Made by a program: the position numbers and the translations under genes. From NCBI GenBank assembly GCA_047345645.1, contig JBLEFH010000006.1: a stretch of 64,000 bases of DNA; one strand, written 5' to 3'. Origin of the DNA: JBLEFH01 sp047345645 (GTDB taxonomy: Bacteria > Pseudomonadota > Alphaproteobacteria > Rhodobacterales > Rhodobacteraceae). Each line of letters starts with the position of its first letter. The first letter of the stretch is position 1. The notes under the pieces are model-generated. The model ran no database searches and had not been told where the DNA came from. It saw only the letters and a list, made by a program, of their open reading frames with translations. Below are positions 51,433-60,673 of the stretch, piece by piece.

Positions 51433-52917
51433 CTAAAAGAAGTGCCAGAAGCCGTTATTACTTATAACTGGGGTGACTGTCCAAAAAGTGTCGGGGTTTG
51501 ATTGGTTGGCGTATTCGGTGGCTTCCCAGTCGTTAGATACCGCAGAGTTTCTGTAACGTAATTCAGTAAAGCTCCCTTGGTTATACCGATTTACAATAGA
51601 TACACCGCCACCAAATTCAAATTGATTATCCGTCTTGCCTTCTGTACTAAAACTTACAGAAGACACTGGTTGCACACCGTTTTGTAAAAGAGAAAATGTT
51701 GTCCCGTTTTTTCTTAAAGTAACCTTTTGCCAAGAGTTAGTTTTTACAGACGGTCCGAAAGCTGTTGTAATAACCTCTGCGTCATTATCTCGACGAGAAG
51801 CAACTTTAGTATTTCCATCACTATCTACCGATAGAGAGAAAAACTGATTTGGACTAGGACCTGTACCTGGGTAATTACCAAAAACTGGTGCTTCTCTAGG
51901 TGGTGAATACGTATTAAAGTAATTCTTAACAAAGGCAGTTATTGTCACGTCCTTATTTTCAAGCTCTGTCAGATTAGTAGAACCACTGACTGACCAACTG
52001 TCATTTGAACCATCAAGGTATAAAGCATCTCCAATAATTCCTGGAGTATTTCCAAAACTAGCACCACCACTTACAGTCGGAGTGTAATTTCCAGTACTAT
52101 CAATGTCATTATGGCAATGCATTACAAGTTCATAGTCACTCCACACCGCATTACGCCCATACGTGTCAGTCACCGCATAGTCAGCACTCACACCGTCATA
52201 CTCTACGTAGTACGTGTCACTGTTTGAAAGTGCATCTAGCTTCACCCACATGATAGACGGTGAGACAATCTCACGCGGCAATTCCACACTCTTACTTTCA
52301 TCTGTGTAGACACGAACACTATCTGCTTCTGCTTGTGTGGTGATGCCTAGGATAGACAGGTCTACCGCTGCAGGGAAGTTTGTGTGTGTCCCTGTTGCTT
52401 GGGTTGTTGAGAGGAGAAACTTTTGTGTTGGGGGTTGTGGGGGTTGGGTGTAGGTGACTTCCACTTCCACCTTACCAACACCCCACTGGAAATCATTTCC
52501 AAATGGTGCACCTTCGTATGAGAACCCTTCAAAGCGAAGTTCATTTACTTTAGTCCATGACCAACCACCAGAGGGTTCGTCCATAACCCTCCATGTGTCC
52601 CAAACAGGGGTCGAGTCGCTAGCCCATAATCCTGTGTAATCTGCTCCAAGACTAGGTGACACTGCCTCTCCCCCACTTTTTACGTAACTGACTACGCTGT
52701 GCTCTCCATCTTGGTAAGTGTAGGCGCGTACTCGCACCTGAGAAATCTCTCCTCCTGTTGTGGGGCAATTGACACCCTCAAAAGATATACTGCTTCTAGT
52801 AGAAGTATTTTCAGTAAGAGTTGCTTCGTTCCCATCAAAAACATTGGTGGTATTGAACCACCCTGAACCAAACGTGCTTGAAATGTGACCATCAAAATAA
52901 AATATTTCTACTGCCAT
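51433..52917 (-). CDS. LamG/DUF2341-type receptor-binding protein
   Basis: A 494-residue beta-rich protein. Residues 170-260 fit DUF2341 (FPAAVDLSILG, VRVYTDESKSVELPREI, YYVEYDG), residues 290-470 fit a LamG/concanavalin-like domain (ALYLDGSNDSWSVSG, DVTITAFVKNY, NSWQKVTLRKNG) and the end has the usual EYANQSNPDTFWTV. Found in surface and tail-associated proteins that bind sugars. Located next to the tail fibre gene, so a host-recognition piece is likely. Confidence 0.78.
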   Translation of the reverse strand: MAVEIFYFDGHISSTFGSGWFNTTNVFDGNEATLTENTSTRSSISFEGVNCPTTGGEISQVRVRAYTYQDGEHSVVSYVKSGGEAVSPSLGADYTGLWASDSTPVWDTWRVMDEPSGGWSWTKVNELRFEGFSYEGAPFGNDFQWGVGKVEVEVTYTQPPQPPTQKFLLSTTQATGTHTNFPAAVDLSILGITTQAEADSVRVYTDESKSVELPREIVSPSIMWVKLDALSNSDTYYVEYDGVSADYAVTDTYGRNAVWSDYELVMHCHNDIDSTGNYTPTVSGGASFGNTPGIIGDALYLDGSNDSWSVSGSTNLTELENKDVTITAFVKNYFNTYSPPREAPVFGNYPGTGPSPNQFFSLSVDSDGNTKVASRRDNDAEVITTAFGPSVKTNSWQKVTLRKNGTTFSLLQNGVQPVSSVSFSTEGKTDNQFEFGGGVSIVNRYNQGSFTELRYRNSAVSNDWEATEYANQSNPDTFWTVTPVISNNGFWHFF

Positions 52918-52918
52918 A

Positions 52919-55006
52919 CTACACTTTCTTTTGCGCGATTAGTCGCAGGTTAGTTCCGTTAGATACAAAGAGACACACCAACTCCTCGCCGCTAGCGATA
53001 GCAGTTTCCTTTGTTTCCATAAAGTCTACGTACACAGCGTTCCATGACACAGTAACGGCAGTGTTCGCTTTAATCATCACCATTACCATGTCACCTGCCG
53101 CCACTGTACCGCTTGGAGCGTTGACGGTGATTGTGCTAGACGTTTGCGCGGTGACTGTAGCAATAGAGCGTCTGCGACCACCTGTAGGGGTTAGTGAGGT
53201 GGTGTTCGCTGTCGTTGTAGTGACAAAGTTTTTATCAGCGATGTACTGTGCTCGTCGCCCTGAAATAGTACGCGACGTAGAAGCAGTACCAGCGTCGATT
53301 TCTGCTGTAGTAATTTCAGAATAGGTGGTGTTAGTTGGTGTCGTCCATGTATTATCTTTGCGGAGAAAAGACGTAGCATTACCACCTGTCGCAGTAAGGT
53401 CAGATGCAGAGTGAGTGTGTGAACTGTTTGCTTTACCGTCTAAGGCTGTCTGCTGTGCTGTTGAGACAGGTTTATCAGCATCTGATGTATTGTTTACGTT
53501 TGAAAGCCCCACCTGTGCTTTAGTGACGCTATGTGGGTTATCAGTACGACTGCGATGAGTAGTGTTGGCAGTTACCTCTGTGTTGTTTTCTACCTCTGTA
53601 TCAAAGTCTGAGATAGTAGACGCAAGCTGTGTGCCAGAGTGATTACTGCGTTGTGTTGCGTCGGTGTTGGGTACGTTTCCTAGTCCCACCTGCGCTTTGG
53701 TGACACTATGTGGGTTTGAGGTGTTTGAAGTATGACTCGTTGCTGCGGCAACATCGGTGTTATTAGAAACCTCTGCGTCAAAGTCAGAGATTGTAGAAGC
53801 GGGTTGCGTGCCTGTGTGTGTGCCTCGGTCACGTAAATTAGCGTCAGTGTCGTTTGCAGTAGCACCTGCTTCAATTGCATCGAGCTTATTCTTCAAGGCA
53901 GTCGTGAAACTCTCACCTGCAAGCGAGATAGTAAGCGTGTTGTTGGCGTCGTCATAATTTACCGAGATACCAGTGCCTTGTGTGACCAAACCGCCCACAA
54001 AGTCTTCGACTTCTTCCTCTGATACTGTGCCACCTGTACCACCACCGCTTGCGGTGATAGAAATAGTCCCTGCGGTATCGTCATAAGAAATAGAAGCGTT
54101 AGAGTGTGTGCCGTTTTGAAACATTGCGCCCACGAGGTCTTCGATTTGTTCCTGTGTGTATGTCGTTGGCGTGTCTGAAAGGTCTGCGTAGCTTCCTGAT
54201 GTTGCTACCGTTGCAAGTTGAGCTGGTTGTACGGCGGTGTCAGCTTTTGCACCTTGCGCTGTGCTTGCGAAATTACCACGTGAGCCGTCTGCTAGCGCGT
54301 ACTGTGCGTGGTCGTCATCATTTAAGCCAGAAAGTGCGCCGTGGTCGGTTGTGCCACCGCCTGTGCCACCGTTCTTTTCAATGTAATCTGCGACAATCTG
54401 CACAACGCCAGCAGGTGAAACGCCACCATACTGCTGTAGCTGTCCCTCAACACGCTTTGCTAGCTCTTCAGCTAGTCCCTCAATAGCTTCTATAGACAAT
54501 TTTTCGCCCTCTGGGAGCATTTCAAGCGCATCACGGATAGCTTCGCCGTTTCGTGTTACTTGTGTCATCACCAGTGCATCAAAATCAGGTAGCACGATAA
54601 GCTCTCGCGCCATTTTCGCGGCACGTTCAATCTCTTTGTCAGATACTACACCGTCATCACCGTCACGTAGGCGTTTCAAACGGTCATCGACACGCTTATC
54701 AAGTGACTTTGCGAGTTTTGAGGTGTCTTTGTTGAAGTCATCAGCTAAATCACGAAAAAGTCGAGCAATTTCTTGCTCTTGTTGGCGTGGTGTGAGGTAG
54801 TCTTTACCTGCTTGTGGGGTATAGCCGTCTTCACCTTTGATACGTCCATTTATGACATCTTGGCGAGTTTCTTTGAAGAGTGTGAGTATCGCTACAAGTA
54901 ACGCTGTGGTGTCTTTGTCATCAAAAGCAACACCGATTTCAGGGTTATCGGCGGCGAGTTGTAGTCGTTTAAGGAGTTGATTTACATTGAGTTGTCCACG
55001 TTGCAT
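52919..55006 (-). CDS. tail fibre protein with tandem repeats
   Basis: A protein of 695 residues from the ATG at 55006 (a TTG at 55033 would lie in the promoter). Helical N-terminal region to about residue 220, then Gly-rich turns and a trimeric-fibre type body with two copies of NPHSVTKAQVGLxNV, each with SDFDxEV and GTQ/GTH stretches. A C-terminal part has TTAEIDAGTASTSRTISGRRAQYI and ends in a beta-rich DGTNLRLIAQKK-like fold. These repeats are typical of phage fibres. Receptor unknown. Confidence 0.82.
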   Translation of the reverse strand: MQRGQLNVNQLLKRLQLAADNPEIGVAFDDKDTTALLVAILTLFKETRQDVINGRIKGEDGYTPQAGKDYLTPRQQEQEIARLFRDLADDFNKDTSKLAKSLDKRVDDRLKRLRDGDDGVVSDKEIERAAKMARELIVLPDFDALVMTQVTRNGEAIRDALEMLPEGEKLSIEAIEGLAEELAKRVEGQLQQYGGVSPAGVVQIVADYIEKNGGTGGGTTDHGALSGLNDDDHAQYALADGSRGNFASTAQGAKADTAVQPAQLATVATSGSYADLSDTPTTYTQEQIEDLVGAMFQNGTHSNASISYDDTAGTISITASGGGTGGTVSEEEVEDFVGGLVTQGTGISVNYDDANNTLTISLAGESFTTALKNKLDAIEAGATANDTDANLRDRGTHTGTQPASTISDFDAEVSNNTDVAAATSHTSNTSNPHSVTKAQVGLGNVPNTDATQRSNHSGTQLASTISDFDTEVENNTEVTANTTHRSRTDNPHSVTKAQVGLSNVNNTSDADKPVSTAQQTALDGKANSSHTHSASDLTATGGNATSFLRKDNTWTTPTNTTYSEITTAEIDAGTASTSRTISGRRAQYIADKNFVTTTTANTTSLTPTGGRRRSIATVTAQTSSTITVNAPSGTVAAGDMVMVMIKANTAVTVSWNAVYVDFMETKETAIASGEELVCLFVSNGTNLRLIAQKKV
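53505..53830 (-). repeat. two coding repeats in the tail fibre gene
   Basis: Two units of about 150 bases with a spacing near 177 bases, starting at about 53505 and 53682, sharing CCACCTGYGCTTTRGTGAC and later TCTGAGAT near 53610 and AGAGATTGTAGA near 53790. They code the NPHSVTKAQVGL repeats. Confidence 0.7.
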
Positions 55007-55032
55007 GCTTGACGAATAGTTACTTTTATACA

Positions 55033-55041
55033 ATTATACCA
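55033..55041 (-). promoter_or_regulatory. extended -10 promoter of the tail fibre gene
   Basis: TGGTATAAT on the minus strand, same form as at 41778, 44264 and 60629. A short leader without a clear ribosome binding site leads to the ATG at 55006. Confidence 0.5.
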
Positions 55042-55044
55042 TTT

Positions 55045-55146
55045 ATGGGACTTATCATCGGTTTTCTGACTTTATACATCGGCGCATACCTATTTTGCAT
55101 CGCGCTCGGTATTTTTATATCTATCTTGAAGTGGTGGAGTCGTTAA
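55045..55146 (+). CDS. tiny membrane protein on the opposite strand of the late operon
   Basis: Thirty-three residues: MGLIIGFLTLYIGAYLFCI, then ALGIFISILKWWSR, almost all one helix with an aromatic-basic end. It lies in the only gap between two late genes and its last 26 bases overlap the 3' end of the next gene. Could be chance, since AT-rich DNA easily codes hydrophobic runs. Confidence 0.35.
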   Translation: MGLIIGFLTLYIGAYLFCIALGIFISILKWWSR

Positions 55147-56722
55147 TTCGGCGCACAATTTCATTTGCAAGCTCTTGCGCGTCAAGGTCTACTCTTTCGC
55201 GTAGCCAATTTGCCCATGATGCAGGCTCTGTGAAAGAAAACTTTGAAAAGTCTTTAATACTATTGTCCAATTCTTTGAGTAGGCTTTTTTGACGATTATC
55301 TCCTACATTATCCATAAAGAAGCGAGCGAGGTTTGCTTCTTTATCAAGGTCAATACCTGTCTCTTTTCGGATTTCTTCAAAAATGCGTCGAGTGTTTCCA
55401 CCTGTCGGACTGAACAAACGTTTCACAAATCCACCGCCCTTTCGACCGTCAGCGCCTAGTCCGCGTGAGATTTCATCTTGCAAATCTAGTAGCTTAGAGA
55501 TGCGTGCGTTGATTTCAGCGTAGCCATTTCCAACACTTTCTTTAAGCGCTCCGTTAATTTCACCTGTAAGCCCTTTGAGTGTTCCTACAACCTTGCTATC
55601 GGCGGCGTCCAAGCGAGATACTGTCTTTGATTGCTTGTAGAGTTGTGACTGCATACCGTCTATAAAGTCATCGACCTGTTGCAGTGTAGGCGCTTCACCT
55701 AAACTATTGAGGCGAGTAGTGAACTCAGAGAGTAGACGTTCATCAGCGGTATCAAGACGCCCTGCTCGCCCCTCAACGATTTGAAAACCGTCTTCTGTTT
55801 GCGTAACACCAAAGCGGTCACGTAACGTATCTGCAATAGATGTTTTGATAGTAGATAGTGTTTCAGGTGCAAGTGTCGAGCTTCCTGTTTCAGAAATAAG
55901 ACGTTTTTTTGCCTCTGTCGCTTTAGTAATAGAAGCATCAAAGAGTTCGTACGCTTCCTCTGCTTTACTTCCGACAATCTCTAATGGTGTAGCCTTTTTA
56001 CTATCAAGTTTAGCGTTCTTCGCGTACTGCGCGTAGCGGTTGATTTCATCAAATGTAGCACGTTTGATAGCTGTTTCAGCTTGTGGGTCGATGTCTGAAA
56101 GATTAAAGCGCACATCACGGAGAGCTGACCGTACATCAGTCACGGTAGGAGCTTTAGGTACTGCATTGCGCGCGGCTGATAGAACATCGTCAGCACCTTT
56201 AAGACTTGACTTTACTGCTGGCGAAACACCTTTAGCACCTGCCAATTCTAAGAAGCCAAGGGACGCATCAAAGTTACGTTGTCCACGCTCTGTTAGGTTT
56301 TCTCTATACTCTGGTAGTCCAGTGGCGTTAATTGCAGAGCTGGCAGTTTCAGCGATGCGGTCTTCGGTGTCCTGTGACATCATTGCTTTGATAGGTGTGC
56401 TCACAGCTCTATACGCCACATCACCTGCACCACCAAGCACCTGCCCTACTGTCTGTAAGCCAGTTTCCCACACAGACTGCTTGTTTTGAGCACCTGCTTT
56501 CACTGTATCGGCGATATTTTCTCCACGCTGATACAGGTCGTCGCCAACTCCTAAGAAGCCCTCTTTCAAGTCACTACCAGCGTCAGAGAAACGACTGGCT
56601 GTGCTAGTACTTTGAGGTGATTGTTGACGAAAAGACGTCATCTTAGCGAGCGCTTGCTCTTTTGATAGTCCCTCACGCTTTGCTCCGCGTAGTATTTCAA
56701 TTTCAGTTGCTGTAAGTGCCAT
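55121..56722 (-). CDS. internal virion-type protein
   Basis: A 533-residue mostly helical protein (coiled regions near residues 230-290 and 400-450; FDASITKATEAKKRL). No enzyme motif is seen. Position between tail and head genes and its composition suit an internal or tail-needle protein. Confidence 0.65.
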   Translation of the reverse strand: MALTATEIEILRGAKREGLSKEQALAKMTSFRQQSPQSTSTASRFSDAGSDLKEGFLGVGDDLYQRGENIADTVKAGAQNKQSVWETGLQTVGQVLGGAGDVAYRAVSTPIKAMMSQDTEDRIAETASSAINATGLPEYRENLTERGQRNFDASLGFLELAGAKGVSPAVKSSLKGADDVLSAARNAVPKAPTVTDVRSALRDVRFNLSDIDPQAETAIKRATFDEINRYAQYAKNAKLDSKKATPLEIVGSKAEEAYELFDASITKATEAKKRLISETGSSTLAPETLSTIKTSIADTLRDRFGVTQTEDGFQIVEGRAGRLDTADERLLSEFTTRLNSLGEAPTLQQVDDFIDGMQSQLYKQSKTVSRLDAADSKVVGTLKGLTGEINGALKESVGNGYAEINARISKLLDLQDEISRGLGADGRKGGGFVKRLFSPTGGNTRRIFEEIRKETGIDLDKEANLARFFMDNVGDNRQKSLLKELDNSIKDFSKFSFTEPASWANWLRERVDLDAQELANEIVRRINDSTTSR

Positions 56723-56725
56723 ATA

Positions 56726-58195
56726 CTATAAGTTATCCCACAAATAATCTAATTCGCTAGCTTCATCATCTTGAATGTAGCCATAGAACGTAGCCTGTTC
56801 TGTCGTCATTCCATTTTCATTTATTGAGCGGGTCATGGTGTTGATGATACGGTCAACTTCATCATTGTATGCCGCTTCACTCATGCTAAAGTTCTTGAGG
56901 TTTGAGCCTGATGTTTCCAAAATTTTGATGTCCGTTTCTGAAAGAACACCAGACATCAAATCAAGATTATCAAGAGTTAGAAGATTGGCGAGGCGGTTTG
57001 CGTCAGCTTCAAAGTTCGCACGAGCCGTTCCTGAAATTGCGTCACTACCACCAACCAATCTACCAACGAGAGGAATAGAGCCGACAGTCTTCTTGAAGCC
57101 AGCACCAACTGCACCACCCATACCTGAATGACCTTTGAGGCTTTCTGCGATGCGTTTAATTTCAAGTGCACTTTCACTGGCGGCAGTCTTCTGTGCCTTC
57201 GCTTTCTCAGCCGCATCAGCTTGAGCATCAGCTTGAGCACGAGCGGCTTGAGCGGCAGCAATACGCCGTTGAGCCATTTGGTCATAGACATTAGCGATAC
57301 TAGCTTCCTGTGCACGGCGTTGTAATTGTCGGTCACTGGTAGCAGTACGCCCTACAATCGACTGTGCAATAGCAAGCTTTTGTTCGTCTGTTGTCATAGG
57401 GTTTGTCATCTGAGCAATTTCAGACTGTGACGCACCACCAGAGGCGATAGCCATAGACACATTGTCTTTGACGAATTGTAGCTCTTCCGCTTCTTGTTGC
57501 AGTAAGCGTTGGCGTTCAGCAATGAGCTGTGCTTCCTCACCCTCAACAATCCGAGATAGATAATCAAGCTGTGCTCCCATGTTTTGAAGCTGTAGCTGGC
57601 GGTCTTGAAACGCGAAGTTAGTAGCATCACGAGCGATAGACTGCGCTATCTCAATGTTGCCTTGGAGAAGTTGTGCACGAGCGGCGACACCTGCGGTCAT
57701 TACGGCACGCTCGCGGTCATTTTGTGTCACCTCCCGCTGTGCCTGTCCGATAGAGTTGCCCTCTTCAATCTGCACATTCTGTACGTCATACTGCGTATTA
57801 AGGCGCACTAGCTCGTTGTTAGCCTCACGAAGCTGATTTACTGCGTCGGGTGTCCCTAGCTTTCCGAGTTCGTTTTCAAAATAGCTAGAAAATGACGGTG
57901 CTTCTTCCGAACCTAATGCACGAAACTGGTTGAACACATTGTCGCGCTCTTTAGCAAACACGCTCTCTGAACGAACAATAGCGTCTTGATTGGCTTGAAT
58001 GGTTGGAGTGACACTTGTGCGCACAAAATCATTAGCAGACTGTCCCTGCGCTGGCTCTGGCGGTTTAATTGCTCTTTGTTGTTGGAGAATGTCTGCACCA
58101 GTTATGTTCTCATTGCGTGCTTTGTTGCGTGTATCAATCATCGACTGTACGCGACTTCGCAATTCTTCTGTTGCATCATTTAGTGTTGGGTTCAT
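56726..58195 (-). CDS. helical, Ala/Gln-rich internal virion protein
   Basis: A 489-residue protein with long Gln/Ala/Glu helices (DRQLQLQNMGAQLDYLSRI, RQRLLQQEAEELQ, AQAARAQADAQADAAEKAK), resembling podovirus internal core proteins. Ends in acidic EASELDYLWDNL. Confidence 0.62.
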   Translation of the reverse strand: MNPTLNDATEELRSRVQSMIDTRNKARNENITGADILQQQRAIKPPEPAQGQSANDFVRTSVTPTIQANQDAIVRSESVFAKERDNVFNQFRALGSEEAPSFSSYFENELGKLGTPDAVNQLREANNELVRLNTQYDVQNVQIEEGNSIGQAQREVTQNDRERAVMTAGVAARAQLLQGNIEIAQSIARDATNFAFQDRQLQLQNMGAQLDYLSRIVEGEEAQLIAERQRLLQQEAEELQFVKDNVSMAIASGGASQSEIAQMTNPMTTDEQKLAIAQSIVGRTATSDRQLQRRAQEASIANVYDQMAQRRIAAAQAARAQADAQADAAEKAKAQKTAASESALEIKRIAESLKGHSGMGGAVGAGFKKTVGSIPLVGRLVGGSDAISGTARANFEADANRLANLLTLDNLDLMSGVLSETDIKILETSGSNLKNFSMSEAAYNDEVDRIINTMTRSINENGMTTEQATFYGYIQDDEASELDYLWDNL

Positions 58196-58196
58196 A

Positions 58197-59885
58197 CTAT
58201 TTTAGCTCTTCTTTATTTATTGACTTTGTGACGGCATTAGAAATGATTGGATAGCCATTTTTGCCCTCAAGATAAAACTTCACTTGATTGGTGTGTGCTT
58301 GACTACCAATTGCTACACGCTTTATTGGGGTATCTTTTGTAATGGTTTCGAGCTTAGTCCAGTTATCAAAAAAACCTTGACACTCTCCAACACTACCGAC
58401 TGGCTCATCTACCGTGACTGTATACGTGCCAGCAGTTTCACTGATAGACACTACATGCACACAGTAGCCACTGGCGATACCTGTATAAATCTCCAACTCA
58501 TGACCAGCTTTAATGTCTGATAGGTCACTTGTAGAGGTAAGTGTCGTGCTGTTTGTCCAGTTAAGTGTCGCCCATACAGGTAGTGAAATATCCTTTTGCT
58601 CTCTATATTTTACCACGATACGGTCTCCCTCACTCATTTGAGAGGCGACGTTTTCAGAGTTAAAAATATCGACAAAACTGTTTGATTGCATTTCTGTCTT
58701 TACGAATGAGCCACGTGTCACAACATCGGGCGTAAGGTCTTCACGCAAGAAAACGTAATCGCTGTTTTCTAAGCGTGCGCCGAAGTAAAAACGTCCGTTA
58801 TCATCATTGTGGTAGTAAAGGGGACTACTCACGCCTGTAAGAAGCTCTCCAGCGTCATAGCGGTGCGTTAGAGAGCTTGTGACAGTGTCAAACTCCCATA
58901 CACCAGACGGCATACGCTCATTGACTGCGGTATTGTTTACGCCAGTAGTGTTTACGTAAATGTAAATTTTATCGTCTACCGCTACCATGCCTTTAGAGTG
59001 AATAGGACGCGCATGTGTGTTCGGCTGAATGAGTTGTGATGTCACGCTACCGTCTAGGTATTCGTTTGTGAGATACATCGGCAATGTACCGACAGTCACA
59101 AATCCTGCCTGATTAAACTTTTTGATTTCACCACGTTCAGTGACAAGATATGGAATGTTGTTCACCGTACACATCGAAAGCACAGCGTTTGCGTACACTG
59201 GATAGGCTTGTGAATACTGGTCGTTACCGACACGCCACATAATCACCTCTGCACCTAAACCGTTAGCGTTACGTGTCCCTACCCACCCCTCGTTCAATCC
59301 TGCCGTCTGAGTGATACCAATGAGGTTTTCGTCCCATGAAATAGACGAATGACCAGCACTGGGGTTGTAGTATTTAATCTCCGCGCCGTTTAGAACGGAT
59401 AGCGTGTCTTGCCCGCTCGTGCGAATGACGGTCATGTGGTGCTGATAACTTGAGTCGAGAGCGCCACCGTTTACAGTTGTTGACCACCAATCATTGTTGA
59501 TGCTGTTACTGTTTTTAGTGTCTATGGCGGCGATAGTGGTAGAACCTACTGCAAGTACGTATTGCTCAAATTGCACTAAGTCATGCGGTCTAGAGCCGAC
59601 ACTCAAATCGTCATTTAATAGAAAACTATCAAAATTACCACCTGACACATACAAGTCATCATCAGTGAGTATAAACATATTTCTGTCACCGAAACAGATT
59701 GCCTCGACAATGTTACCGTCTAACTCAAGGTTGTTCATAAGCACCTCTGTGGGACGTGAGAGTCGCAACTTACCCATAGACGATGAAATGTCGATGTTAC
59801 GGCTCGACCATAGCTCACCTAAATAATCACCAACATTGCGCTGTGTGATACGTCCTTGAATGTTTTGCAGTCGTTTAGTTGCCAT
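58197..59885 (-). CDS. tail/neck beta-propeller-like structural protein
   Basis: A 562-residue protein beginning MATKRLQNIQGRITQRN, followed by many strands with recurring short Trp/Gly/Asp turns (FGDRNMFILTDDDLYV, AVDDKIYIYVN, RFYFGARLENSD). The pattern suits a podovirus tail stabilisation/propeller protein placed after the head completion genes. Confidence 0.62.
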   Translation of the reverse strand: MATKRLQNIQGRITQRNVGDYLGELWSSRNIDISSSMGKLRLSRPTEVLMNNLELDGNIVEAICFGDRNMFILTDDDLYVSGGNFDSFLLNDDLSVGSRPHDLVQFEQYVLAVGSTTIAAIDTKNSNSINNDWWSTTVNGGALDSSYQHHMTVIRTSGQDTLSVLNGAEIKYYNPSAGHSSISWDENLIGITQTAGLNEGWVGTRNANGLGAEVIMWRVGNDQYSQAYPVYANAVLSMCTVNNIPYLVTERGEIKKFNQAGFVTVGTLPMYLTNEYLDGSVTSQLIQPNTHARPIHSKGMVAVDDKIYIYVNTTGVNNTAVNERMPSGVWEFDTVTSSLTHRYDAGELLTGVSSPLYYHNDDNGRFYFGARLENSDYVFLREDLTPDVVTRGSFVKTEMQSNSFVDIFNSENVASQMSEGDRIVVKYREQKDISLPVWATLNWTNSTTLTSTSDLSDIKAGHELEIYTGIASGYCVHVVSISETAGTYTVTVDEPVGSVGECQGFFDNWTKLETITKDTPIKRVAIGSQAHTNQVKFYLEGKNGYPIISNAVTKSINKEELK

Positions 59886-59988
59886 AGATACGTTTTATCG
59901 CTTCAACAAACTCATTGTCTTGACCGTGGCGCATCGCGAAAACAAGTTGCTGTAGCTCTTCAAACTGTCGTTGCTCTTCGGGCGTCAT
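59875..59988 (-). CDS. very small protein between head and tail genes
   Basis: Thirty-seven residues (MTPEEQRQFEELQQLVFAM...), one helix. Its ATG overlaps the previous stop (ATGA), and its end overlaps the following start by 11 bases. The two overlaps make it a likely real gene too short for most callers. Confidence 0.6.
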   Translation of the reverse strand: MTPEEQRQFEELQQLVFAMRHGQDNEFVEAIKRIYGN

Positions 59989-60611
59989 GCAGGGGCATTT
60001 GCTTTAGCTGATAACTCGCTTTCAGTGCGTCGTGCATAGAGGTCTGTAATCTCACGTTTCTTGACTTCAATCTTTCGCTCTAGCGCGATACGGTGCTCAT
60101 CATTTGTATACAAAGAGAGACTGTGTGCCGCGTACGCAAGAATATACTCATCATGAAAGTACGGAATACCGACAGTGCTGTTCTCATCTTCTTCAACTAA
60201 GTGTGGGAACGCATTACGATGAAAGACCGTCACTGTGTATTCTGCGTCTGCCTCTGTATCAAAGTGAGCAGTGAAGCCATGTAGTTCGTACGCTGTTGGC
60301 TTGCCTGTACCGTCTGTATATATCTTTTCTTCACGCTTGAGTGGGCGTTCTTCGATGTCGATACGTTCAATACTCATGACACTTTCATCGAACGTCAAAG
60401 ACGTCTCACCTGTGGCGAGCGTGTACTCTGTTCGGTTTGTTGTTGGAGTTGATACCCCTTGCCATTGTCCACTAGAGGTCGCGGCGAGGTATGAATAACT
60501 GTCTATAGCGCGATTTAGAGCACGTACCGCACGTGCATCAGACAGTGAGCCTACTGTGTCGCCTGTGTAATCTTCGCGCAATTCTGTGATGTACTGTGCT
60601 TGAGTTTTCAT
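59985..60611 (-). CDS. head-tail adaptor-like protein
   Basis: A 208-residue protein: MKTQAQYITELREDYTGD at the start and helical end (HRIALERKIEVKKREITDLYARR), with the size and place (directly after the capsid gene) of head completion/adaptor proteins. Family guess is from position. Confidence 0.65.
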   Translation of the reverse strand: MKTQAQYITELREDYTGDTVGSLSDARAVRALNRAIDSYSYLAATSSGQWQGVSTPTTNRTEYTLATGETSLTFDESVMSIERIDIEERPLKREEKIYTDGTGKPTAYELHGFTAHFDTEADAEYTVTVFHRNAFPHLVEEDENSTVGIPYFHDEYILAYAAHSLSLYTNDEHRIALERKIEVKKREITDLYARRTESELSAKANAPA

Positions 60612-60628
60612 AGAGGGGGATAATACAC

Positions 60629-60666
60629 ATTATACCATGTGGGCTATCCCCCGCTTAGAAAGCGGG
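60629..60666 (-). promoter_or_regulatory. hairpin and extended -10 promoter between capsid and adaptor genes
   Basis: Stem CCCGCTT/AAGCGGG (60650-60666) lies just after the capsid stop without a T run; then TGGTATAAT (60629-60637) and the adaptor ATG at 60611. It may let some capsid mRNA end here and start new messages downstream. Confidence 0.5.
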
Positions 60667-60673
60667 ACGTTGG

